A DNA stretch of 64,000 nucleotides from NCBI RefSeq assembly GCF_007748175.1, contig NZ_CP037422.1, positions 6,526,334 through 6,590,333 on the forward strand. The letters are read 5' to 3'. Made by a program: the position numbers and the translations under genes. The stretch is from Gimesia aquarii. Lineage in GTDB: Bacteria; Planctomycetota; Planctomycetia; Planctomycetales; Planctomycetaceae. The notes beneath the pieces were generated by a model. That model searched no databases and had not been told where the DNA came from. It worked only from the letters and a program-made list of their open reading frames with translations. Shown here in pieces: positions 1-8,100 of this stretch (within the stretch, counting starts at the first letter, position 1; each line of letters begins with the position of its first letter).

Positions 1-118
1 GCATGACGGCGAGAAACCATATTCGAATCGAGTTGGATCTGGCATTCTGGGTGCCTGCCTAGTACTGTTTGCTCTCCGGAAAGCGAATAAGACACTGCTT
101 GACCGGCTTGCAGCATGA
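1..118 (+). CDS. C-terminal fragment of an unknown protein
   Basis: An open frame enters from the left edge (codons from base 2) and stops with TGA at 116-118, leaving 38 residues. The fragment holds a short hydrophobic stretch ([12 protein letters not shown]) followed by a basic tail ending in RLAA, which could be the last membrane helix and cytoplasmic end of an anchored protein. The frame is not tested by any start codon inside the window, so the call rests only on an open frame with protein-like composition. The next gene is convergent, which fits a gene ending here. Family unknown. Confidence 0.4.
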   Translation, partial: HDGEKPYSNRVGSGILGACLVLFALRKANKTLLDRLAA

Positions 119-245
119 CCAGGGTAGCCATATAGAAAACCCTTATTAGAATTTGTTTAAAGATATGATTAAAACTGGATATGAAAAATATTTTATAGTG
201 CTCAAGTTCCAGATGCAATCGCTTCAGAAACTCGAATCGCCTACT

Positions 246-1526
246 TTAACAGCTGAAAATTGTTTCAACATTTCCCCGCAAAACCAGTTTACCGAGTTCA
301 ATAGCGCGCTGTTCAGACCAATTTCGGTTAATTACAAAGTCCGTGGCTAAAACATTTGCTAATACACGACGATACATGCGAAATTTAGGTAAAGCAAATT
401 CCAATTTGTACATATCACTGTAATAACCAATCAGTTTTGTTTTCGGTACTGCTTCCAAACGACTTTTACAATCAAACGTAATAAATGCAGGCGTATTCGA
501 ATACCACCAATGACCATTGATGACAACATTTGGAAAGATCCAGCTATAACTAACCAGTTCCTGATTGCTGGTACTTGTTAACACAGAAACAGGGAATGTA
601 ACTTTCGGAAACGCGTTGAACAGCTCCTTATATTGTATCAGCGATGTGCGTTTGTCATATAAATCCTGTCCCTGGTAAACTCCTGCTTCATAAACCCGTC
701 TATTGACCCCAATCATCAAATCAAATGGTAATCTATATACTCCGCAATATTCTGCCAGTGTCCAGAATACAAATTGACTAACCAGTTTAGACTCTTCAGA
801 ATTTAAGTCATCACCTGCAAAAAGTGAGCGCACGGTAGAGTCAACTTGATCGGCAGTTACTGAAACAGGAGAAAAATCTGGTGGTAACGAAATCGCACAA
901 GCCCGCGCACCGTTTGAGGTGAAATGTTCAAATAATTCGCCAATGGCTTCTCGCAGCGTGCTAGCACACCCAACATCCACCTGAGTCGCTTTCCCAAGAC
1001 GTTCCCGCGTTTCATTTTTTGTAAGGTGAAAGACAAGATCATCCGTTCTCAGACAAGGGATGTAAAGCTTGGTATCGAAACCTTCCAGAGGGTCGTCGAA
1101 ATCATTTGTTAAAAAGACCCGTTCGAGACCACTCTGTTTTAAAACTTGTTGCTCCCAGTCTGGTTGTGCCATTTTCTCGGCAGCTGTGTCATAGAGATAC
1201 TCCCAATTGGATTCTGTAATTGTCTCGTCTTGGAAATCAAAAAATTCGCTACAGATATCCATCAACCAGCTGAGTTGTATCGTATTATCCAGATCACCCA
1301 ACTGAGTGACCAACCGCCCTACTTTTTCTTTGGGATCAATACCAGGCTCTTCGATTGATTCTTTGGCGAGTCCCGCAGAGTGTGCTAACTCCGTGTAGTA
1401 ATGGTACCCCATTATATCTGCTAATGTTGTTGAAGCGGCAGAGTGGGGATTGATATGTGTATGAGGGTCAATCAGAACGAGACTCTCTAATTCATCAAAA
1501 ATACGTTTATTTAACTGTTCAGACAT
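246..1526 (-). CDS. Glucuronate isomerase (UxaC)-like TIM-barrel protein
   Basis: A 426-residue protein of the amidohydrolase-like uronate isomerase family. The N-terminal DPHTHINPH is the metal-binding HxH strand, and the C-terminal stretch around YYSDMYKLEFALPKFRMYRR resembles the conserved R-S/F-Y-R-H-E-Y-F-R-R-I-L block of UxaC. UxaC converts glucuronate or galacturonate to the keto sugar, but planctomycete relatives are divergent and substrate is uncertain. A TTG at 1556 would add ten residues; I prefer ATG at 1526 because an AGGA-like sequence precedes it. It is the downstream neighbour of the secreted cluster read in the same direction, but the strong terminator at 1645-1680 separates them. 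Cytoplasmic; no signal peptide seen. Confidence 0.65.
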   Translation of the reverse strand: MSEQLNKRIFDELESLVLIDPHTHINPHSAASTTLADIMGYHYYTELAHSAGLAKESIEEPGIDPKEKVGRLVTQLGDLDNTIQLSWLMDICSEFFDFQDETITESNWEYLYDTAAEKMAQPDWEQQVLKQSGLERVFLTNDFDDPLEGFDTKLYIPCLRTDDLVFHLTKNETRERLGKATQVDVGCASTLREAIGELFEHFTSNGARACAISLPPDFSPVSVTADQVDSTVRSLFAGDDLNSEESKLVSQFVFWTLAEYCGVYRLPFDLMIGVNRRVYEAGVYQGQDLYDKRTSLIQYKELFNAFPKVTFPVSVLTSTSNQELVSYSWIFPNVVINGHWWYSNTPAFITFDCKSRLEAVPKTKLIGYYSDMYKLEFALPKFRMYRRVLANVLATDFVINRNWSEQRAIELGKLVLRGNVETIFSC

Positions 1527-1644
1527 AATGAGATGGTTCCTGCTAATTTCAGACAATAATCAAGTATTCAGCGAATATAATCAGTCAGCCGTAACAGTGC
1601 AATCAGGTGGTGAATTCCCATAAATTTCAGTAACCAAAATGCAT

Positions 1645-1680
1645 AAAAAAGCGACTCTGCGTCAAATGCCACAGAGTCGC
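1645..1680 (-). terminator. Rho-independent terminator of the WD40 gene
   Basis: On the minus strand a perfect 9-bp stem (GCGACTCTG/CAGAGTCGC, extendable by one wobble and one G-C pair) is followed directly by six T residues. It lies 36 bases beyond the stop codon of the WD40/cytochrome gene and before the UxaC-like gene. Confidence 0.9.
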
Positions 1681-1715
1681 TAAATATTGCTTGATTAACT
1701 AAATGTATGAAAGAA

Positions 1716-4700
1716 TTATTTTCCCACTTTGGCCTGTTGATTTTGTGAAGGAACTGGGGGTGGATTAAAGCTGTTACGTAGCTTACCTGTTTTTGCATCC
1801 CAGACTCTTAAAACCCCATCTTCTCCTCCAGCAATCACGGTCGCTTCATCTCGACTGGCAGCAACACTATAAACATAATCTGTTGAACCACCCAAGTTAC
1901 GATAATTGGAGCCGTTGGTAGTCAAATGCAGACGAACAGTTTTGTCGCCTCCCCCACTGACAACATTAGCGCCCAGCCCAATGAAGGAAATGGATGTTAC
2001 CTGCTTAGAATAACCTTTAATAGTACGTTTTTGTTCGCCAGTTTCGATATTCCAGACTTTGATCACATTATCTGCACCTGAACTGACAATCGTCGATTCA
2101 TCTGCTTTCCAGGCTACATCTAGAACATGGTGTGTATGGCCTTCAAATGACTTAACAAACTTACCTGTTGCGACATCGAAGATTTTAACAAATTTGTCAG
2201 CCGCACCACTCAGCAATGATTTTCCTGTAGGAGAAAAACGTATTCCCAAAACGGTATCACTATGAGCGTTTTCAAATGTTCGTACAACTTTTCCAGTAGC
2301 CACATCCCACAAGATGATTTCTCCACTCCGAGAAGGGTCTCCCCCACCTACAGCAAGTAGCTTTCCATCTGGACTGAAACTCAAACAAAGTGCCCGATTG
2401 GAAATCGGTGAGTTCCCAACTTTGGTTGGATCTTTAGGGTCGGTCCCTAATTGAGCCATCAGAGACCATACAGGTTGGATACTTTGAACTAATACTGTTT
2501 TATCAGTACTACCTGAAACGACTGTCGTTTTTGATGTATACGCTACGGCAGATACTGCAGCGGTATGGCCAGACAGTGTGTCCAGTTCCTTACCAGTGGT
2601 GACATCCCAGATGCGTACTTTCTGGCTGTCATCACCAGTCACGATTTGCTTACCATCTTCTGAAAAGGCGACTGACTTTATTGGATATAAAACGGTCGCT
2701 TGCTTTTTTACTTCTGCTAATGCAGCATCCATTTGTTTGGCCGTTGCATCCAAAGCAGTTTTCTCTTTGGTACGCTCTGCAAATTGGCCTTTGATTTTTG
2801 TCAACGTTGTACCAGCAACCTTCACGGACCGCTCAGCAGACGTAATCTTTTTTGCGGCAGCTGCGGCAGCATCAGCCAGTTTTTTTGCTTCCGCTTCCGT
2901 ATCTGTAACCTTCTTATCGACGGCTTTGGTATTTGGCTTACTGGCAGCAAGCTTAGTCGCAGCCGTCACAGCAGCAATTGCTTTTGTGACTGCTTGTTTT
3001 GCAGAATTAACAGCCTTTGCCGCCTGCTTTTCGTCATTTGTTTTTTTCAGTTTGGCTGCTGCTAATTTTTTCTGAGTGGCATCAAATGTCGCCTTAGCTT
3101 TTGCGACAGCGTCTTTTTTCTTTTGTACGGCAGCTTTATCAGCAGGATCAGGCTTGACCGCATTAGCAACATCCAATGCTTTTTTAGCAACAGCGACTTC
3201 TTTTTCTACAGTGGTTATAGCAGTCTGATTTGCCTGGTTCACCTGCTTTAGTTTTGCATCAGCATCTGCTACTGCTTTATCGGCCGCCACTTTTTGTGCA
3301 TTTGCTGCTTTGACAGCATCTTCGCCTTTCTTCTTATGATCTGCTAACAGTTTTAACTGTTCATCCTTAGCTGCTTTCACTTTAGGGGCATAATCCGTAA
3401 CCTTCTTCTGTGCTTCTGGTAACGCCTTTTTCGCTGCCGCTAATTCTTCATTTCGTTTTTTCAATTCCGCTTCACGGTCTTTCACATTCTTGTCAGCGGC
3501 TTTCACTGCTGCATCACCCAAAGCAACCTTTTGCTTCGCGACTGTCTGAGCTTCTGTTGCTAGAATCATTTGACGCTCTTTACTCAAATCACCTCGGAAC
3601 TCTTTGAGCATTTTACCGTTACTTAACTGCCAGATTTTCCCGGTTCCATTTACAGAAACCGATACTAAATTCTTAGCATCCGGGCTGACATCAAGATCAC
3701 TCACGGGAGCTCCATGATTAATCGATCTGATTTGCTTTTTGCCTTTCAAATCCCAAATACGAACGGTGTTATCTTCACTACCTGAAACCAATTGTACGCC
3801 GGCTGGCATGACTAGCTTTAATGAAGTGACTGGTTTAGCGTGTCCTTTGAGTTCAAATAAAGCAGCAGGAATTTCTGGTGCTTTTTCTCCTGCTTTCGGT
3901 ACAGGAATCACCAGCGACCAGACATAAATAATATTGTTGACTCCACCAGCAATCACCTGTATACCATCTTTACTGACTGTCAATGTGTTGATGATCGCAG
4001 GAGTTTTCATTGTAGAAATTTGCTTGCCATCTGCGGCATTCCAAACACGCAGACTTTGATCAGCAGATGATGTGACTATTTTCGTACGATCTGGCGTAAA
4101 AGCCAAACCTTTGATTTCACCGCCATGTCCTTTCAACTCAACGAGTTTCTGTCCTTCAGGCAATTTCCAGAGAGAGGCGCTGTTATCGGCGGTTGCCACA
4201 GCCAACACACTCCGATCTGCGTTTAATGCCAAACCGGTAATCGCCGCAGGCAGGTCCATTTTTTTTACAACCGCTCCTAATGATTTTTTCCAAAGTTTCA
4301 CAACTCGATAACCGCCAGAGGCCAGCATGTTACCATCGGAATTAAACGCCAGCGAATGAACAAAATCACGATGTGCGGCTCCTTGTGGGTAAAATGGTTT
4401 GCTTCCCTTTTTTAATTTCACTAAAGCAGGATCATTTAAATTCGCTGCTTCTATTCCTGTAGCAAGGTCATAGATGGCAATCCGATTCGCGCGTCCGACC
4501 GCAGCATAACGTGCCCAGGGAGAAAGTGCTGTACTATAAATTGAATTCAAACCAGGTGGTAATGACTGCCAGACAATACCCGCATCAGTTGACTTTCCAC
4601 TGGATTTGGCTCCTTCAAGAATCCACTGACGCAGGATACCAACCTGCTGAGGAGTAAGAGCTTTTGCACCTACCTTATTTGGCAGAGGAGGCATGAAGCT

Positions 4701-5012
4701 TTCTTCTGTGCGGGACGCTACTTGATAGAGATAACTTTCATCCGGCTTACCGGGTACAACAGAAGCCCCGCTGTCTCCTCCTTTGAGCAAATCCTTTACG
4801 TTTTCCAGAACAAGCGCGCCTTCCTTTTTGGCAACGTTATGACAGGCAATACAGTTGGCATCGAGGATCGGAAATACATCCTTCTCGAAGCTGACAGGGC
4901 GCCCCAACTCCACTTTCGCAGGTTGAATCGGTTTCTCTTCAGCCACTGAAAAGCGCCCCACCACGAGGACGATAGCTAACATGACACATAAATTTGTAAA
5001 CCGGTTCCACAT
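1716..5012 (-). CDS. Secreted cytochrome c / WD40-repeat protein with central coiled coil
   Basis: About 1098 residues from the preferred ATG at 5012, which has GAGGGA seven bases upstream; a GTG at 5033 would add seven residues. After a signal peptide ending near FSVAEE comes a planctomycete-type cytochrome domain (PSC1-like) with one heme site, CIACH. A first block of WD40 repeats (recurring VRIWD / VKLWK / SLRVWN ends) is followed by about 250 Lys/Ala-rich residues typical of a long coiled coil, then a second WD40 block (VRIWDVTTGKEL, IKVWNIETGEQ, LRVWDAKTGKL). This looks like two beta-propellers joined by a helical arm with an electron-transfer domain, acting outside the cytoplasm. It is last in a three-gene minus-strand cluster with the PPC and DUF1549/1553 proteins. 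The exact role is unknown. Confidence 0.85.
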   Translation of the reverse strand: MWNRFTNLCVMLAIVLVVGRFSVAEEKPIQPAKVELGRPVSFEKDVFPILDANCIACHNVAKKEGALVLENVKDLLKGGDSGASVVPGKPDESYLYQVASRTEESFMPPLPNKVGAKALTPQQVGILRQWILEGAKSSGKSTDAGIVWQSLPPGLNSIYSTALSPWARYAAVGRANRIAIYDLATGIEAANLNDPALVKLKKGSKPFYPQGAAHRDFVHSLAFNSDGNMLASGGYRVVKLWKKSLGAVVKKMDLPAAITGLALNADRSVLAVATADNSASLWKLPEGQKLVELKGHGGEIKGLAFTPDRTKIVTSSADQSLRVWNAADGKQISTMKTPAIINTLTVSKDGIQVIAGGVNNIIYVWSLVIPVPKAGEKAPEIPAALFELKGHAKPVTSLKLVMPAGVQLVSGSEDNTVRIWDLKGKKQIRSINHGAPVSDLDVSPDAKNLVSVSVNGTGKIWQLSNGKMLKEFRGDLSKERQMILATEAQTVAKQKVALGDAAVKAADKNVKDREAELKKRNEELAAAKKALPEAQKKVTDYAPKVKAAKDEQLKLLADHKKKGEDAVKAANAQKVAADKAVADADAKLKQVNQANQTAITTVEKEVAVAKKALDVANAVKPDPADKAAVQKKKDAVAKAKATFDATQKKLAAAKLKKTNDEKQAAKAVNSAKQAVTKAIAAVTAATKLAASKPNTKAVDKKVTDTEAEAKKLADAAAAAAKKITSAERSVKVAGTTLTKIKGQFAERTKEKTALDATAKQMDAALAEVKKQATVLYPIKSVAFSEDGKQIVTGDDSQKVRIWDVTTGKELDTLSGHTAAVSAVAYTSKTTVVSGSTDKTVLVQSIQPVWSLMAQLGTDPKDPTKVGNSPISNRALCLSFSPDGKLLAVGGGDPSRSGEIILWDVATGKVVRTFENAHSDTVLGIRFSPTGKSLLSGAADKFVKIFDVATGKFVKSFEGHTHHVLDVAWKADESTIVSSGADNVIKVWNIETGEQKRTIKGYSKQVTSISFIGLGANVVSGGGDKTVRLHLTTNGSNYRNLGGSTDYVYSVAASRDEATVIAGGEDGVLRVWDAKTGKLRNSFNPPPVPSQNQQAKVGK

Positions 5013-5102
5013 AACTTGTCCCTCTTTTATCACTGTTTGGACAGTTGAGATAAACGATCAACTGTTTTTTATTTGAAATAATTTAATCTGATTGATTTAA
5101 AA

Positions 5103-7904
5103 CTACTTTGTGACTTTTAACTTAATAGGTGCATCAACTAATGCTTTTCCTTGAAAGTCAGCTTTTGCCTGGACAACCAAGTTGGCAAGGTCACCTTCAG
5201 TGGCTTCAGCACTCGCTTTAATTGGAAACGTTACTTCTGTCTTGTCCGCAGGGATTTGAGCAGTGCCCGCAGTGACTCCCTTTACTCCGGGAGGAAGTGG
5301 CAATGTCAATTCGACTGGTCCTTTGAATCCGTTAATGCGTTTAACAGTCGCTTTTACATCGATGGTCGCTCCTTTTTTCAATGCTCCACCACCGGGAACA
5401 CTGAGAGCCAAAGTAACCGGTGCCGGATTGACACGAATAACTAAAGGAGTCGAAGGGGCATATACCTTGATTTTCTTAGGAGCGGCTGCCTTTTCCGCGG
5501 CGGTGACTCGTTTATCAGCTGCTTTTTTAGCAGCATCAGCTGCTTTCACACGATCTGTGGCTGCTTTCACTTCCTGCGCGGCTTTAGCCTGTTCTGCTTT
5601 CATTTGCTCAGGAGTTTTACCTTTCGCTTTGGTAAGTGCATCGCGTGTTTTTGTTGCAGCGGCAAGAACTGCCTGGGCTTCAGTCAATCGCTTAGTAAAT
5701 TCAGCCTGTTCTTTCTTCGCCTCATCTACTTGACCTGGATTGCGGCGGTATGAGACATCAACTGTTGATTGTAAATAAGTGGTATACACACCAGGCTTCG
5801 CATTATTTTTGACGAAGATCTGAAACAATTCGTCCTGCTTCCCTTTAGCAATTGTTTTATTCTGGATCGTGATATTGCTGTTTTTGGGAATACCATTCCA
5901 GGCCAAGGCAACAGCGTTATCGAAGCCAGTCCGCTTCACGACTTTGACGGGAACCAGAATTTGTCTGCCCTGATTCACATTTACCTCTTTCACATCGGCT
6001 ACGACTTGATAGGGAGCCACCTCATCAATTACTGAAAGTCCCAGGGAACGTGCAATACGCGACTCTGCACGAACATTATTTGCAACAGGACGCAATACAG
6101 TGGCAGCACGTGCAACTCGTTCCAGCTTCTTAGCATCTGCTCCTGCAGCATGACCTACGATTTCAATCTGACCTGACCATTTTTTTGCGGTTTCATCCGC
6201 CTGGATAATCATTTCTGTATTATTCTTGCCAGCACCGATGCTGGCCGCTTTGCAAGATACACCTGGTGGTAAACCTTTCACTGATAGATCTATTGTTTCA
6301 TTAAACCCATCCTGTCTAAGGGCCATGACAGAAATCTTGAAACAATCTCCCTTACGCAGAGCAATTGCAGCAGGTCCTCCTCCTGTATTCACGGCCTGAG
6401 GATACAAGGGTAATGCAACAAGTCGATAATCGGGCTTTGGTTGTCGAACAATAGCGCGGTAAACCATTTGTGGATTGCCTCGCGTTTCAAACTGCAGGTC
6501 ACGAATAGTAACACGGTATTCACCATCAGCGGGAGCAGTCAAAATGTAATACGGGTCATCACTTCGTGTATCAAATAATTTGCCACCAAGGTCAGGAAAG
6601 ACACTCGTTGCCCCCACAGAAGCTAATCGTTTGAACGTTTCTTTTCCTTCTTTGTCTTTAATAACCTGATCGACAACAATCACAGGGTCCATGACCATTC
6701 CGTTTCTCTGCCCATAGACTTCAATCGAGTATTTTTCTTTCGCTTTTCCTGTAAAGCGAAACATGTCAACGTCATTCTTTGCTTCAAATTGACCGACAAA
6801 TTCTCCTGGTAAGGCCAATTTTTCTTCGATGTTCTGTTCATCTTGAACAATTTTGCCTTCCGCATAGAAAATAGTTACAGGATTCGAACTTCCTGCGGGT
6901 GTTTCCCAAACGTAAGGAAAGCCATCAGAACTGACTTCATAAGAAAAACCCTGCTCCCCCATTTGTAATGTTTTTGGTTTAGCAGGTAGTGCAATTTGAA
7001 CCTGCACTTCCTGAAGTGACTCTTTGCCAATGCTTAAATTCGAGACTTTACCTCCCGGCAGATTATAACCGTACAAAGTATAGTTCGAAGTAGTCCCCGG
7101 AGTTCCGGAGGGTGGAATGATGAATTCAATATGAGGTTTTTTGTGGACACTCAAGCGATAAATATGTTGCGCGCCGCCAGAGTAAGTCAGATCATAAACT
7201 TTAACCTGATATGTTCCGTCCAGAGGAAGTGTAAGATTGACATACGGGTCACTACGAAACGTGTCGCGTTCACTGGCAAGACGTCTTTGATCAGGACCAT
7301 AGACCTCGACAATCGCAACCATGGGTGAATCAATTCGCGCTGCACGACAGTCGATAGAAACCTTCTCGCCCTTCTTACCAGTAAAAGAAAAGTAATCAAT
7401 ATCAGTTGCTCCCTGCAAAGCTGCATTCACAACCGAATTTAATTCCATTGGGGTTGCCTGATTTAATTGGTTATTCGGCTCAACCTCTGCTTGTTCCTTT
7501 ATATCGCTGACAACAAACGAACGAGGATTGCTGAGTCCATATAAACCATGTGCTCTGATATCATAAACTCCGGCAGGGACATCTTTACCAATGGTTACCA
7601 GGAATGTATTCAGCACTGGAGTCTTTTTGCCATTACTCTCTTGCATTTTAGGTACGGCGGTAATTCCGGCGTGACTGAACCACAGTGAATCGAGTTTTTC
7701 CAGATCTTTTCCATTGGTAACCTTTAATTCAAAGGTTTGTCCTTTTTGGCCTCCCGATGGAGAGACTGCATACACAATTGTCTGCGGTAACTGTGCCCAA
7801 AGCATCTGAGAATTCGACAGGAAGAGGGAACTCACTCCTGCAACGAAAAAGCAGACAACCTTCGCAAAAAAACGACGTCGGTCAAAAAATTGCGTTTGCG
7901 TCAT
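5103..7904 (-). CDS. Secreted PPC-domain protein with C-terminal coiled coil
   Basis: A 933-residue exported protein. The N-terminus has a run of arginines before a hydrophobic segment (DRRRFFAKVV...), a possible Tat-like signal. Residues around 135-260 and 350-490 have the look of bacterial pre-peptidase C-terminal (PPC) domains: N-N-x-x-x-A-T-P followed by DIDYFSF and DVDMFRF strands and GTYQVKVYDL / GEYRVTIRDL ends. Ig-like segments follow. A Lys/Ala-rich helical stretch near residues 735-800 resembles the coiled coil of the downstream WD40 protein. The last about 100 residues look like another beta-sandwich. PPC domains usually mediate binding or targeting outside the cell; I see no catalytic motif. 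It sits between the DUF1549/1553 gene and the WD40 gene, all on one strand. Confidence 0.8.
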   Translation of the reverse strand: MTQTQFFDRRRFFAKVVCFFVAGVSSLFLSNSQMLWAQLPQTIVYAVSPSGGQKGQTFELKVTNGKDLEKLDSLWFSHAGITAVPKMQESNGKKTPVLNTFLVTIGKDVPAGVYDIRAHGLYGLSNPRSFVVSDIKEQAEVEPNNQLNQATPMELNSVVNAALQGATDIDYFSFTGKKGEKVSIDCRAARIDSPMVAIVEVYGPDQRRLASERDTFRSDPYVNLTLPLDGTYQVKVYDLTYSGGAQHIYRLSVHKKPHIEFIIPPSGTPGTTSNYTLYGYNLPGGKVSNLSIGKESLQEVQVQIALPAKPKTLQMGEQGFSYEVSSDGFPYVWETPAGSSNPVTIFYAEGKIVQDEQNIEEKLALPGEFVGQFEAKNDVDMFRFTGKAKEKYSIEVYGQRNGMVMDPVIVVDQVIKDKEGKETFKRLASVGATSVFPDLGGKLFDTRSDDPYYILTAPADGEYRVTIRDLQFETRGNPQMVYRAIVRQPKPDYRLVALPLYPQAVNTGGGPAAIALRKGDCFKISVMALRQDGFNETIDLSVKGLPPGVSCKAASIGAGKNNTEMIIQADETAKKWSGQIEIVGHAAGADAKKLERVARAATVLRPVANNVRAESRIARSLGLSVIDEVAPYQVVADVKEVNVNQGRQILVPVKVVKRTGFDNAVALAWNGIPKNSNITIQNKTIAKGKQDELFQIFVKNNAKPGVYTTYLQSTVDVSYRRNPGQVDEAKKEQAEFTKRLTEAQAVLAAATKTRDALTKAKGKTPEQMKAEQAKAAQEVKAATDRVKAADAAKKAADKRVTAAEKAAAPKKIKVYAPSTPLVIRVNPAPVTLALSVPGGGALKKGATIDVKATVKRINGFKGPVELTLPLPPGVKGVTAGTAQIPADKTEVTFPIKASAEATEGDLANLVVQAKADFQGKALVDAPIKLKVTK

Positions 7905-8024
7905 AGTAATGCTACCAATTTTCTGGATGGAAGTTTCTGGGAGGAATCATGGGAGGAGATCGCCAACAATCTCTTTTTCTCTTATAAAAGAAACGAAAAT
8001 CGCAGGCTATCTTTAGTTTATTGT

Positions 8025-8070
8025 AAAAAAGCCGACAGCCATTGTCTAAACCTAAAATAGCTGTCAGCTT
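8025..8070 (-). terminator. Terminator after the DUF1549/DUF1553 gene
   Basis: Minus-strand stem AAGCTGACAGCTAT / ATGGCTGTCGGCTT (with wobble pairs) followed by six T residues. It lies 31-76 bases beyond the stop codon of the heme protein, so the PPC gene downstream is probably transcribed from its own promoter in the 7905-8024 gap or by readthrough. Confidence 0.85.
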
Positions 8071-8100
8071 GAATTTCAAAGAGTTTATCAAATATCGAAA

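Noticed and set aside
2578-3075. 165-codon plus-strand open frame inside the WD40 gene
   Set aside because: It is antisense to the Lys/Ala-rich coiled coil, whose biased codons leave the opposite frame open; it has no ribosome site.
5263-5733. 156-codon plus-strand open frame inside the PPC gene
   Set aside because: Also antisense to a Lys/Ala-rich segment; Ser/Ala-rich shadow without a start signal.
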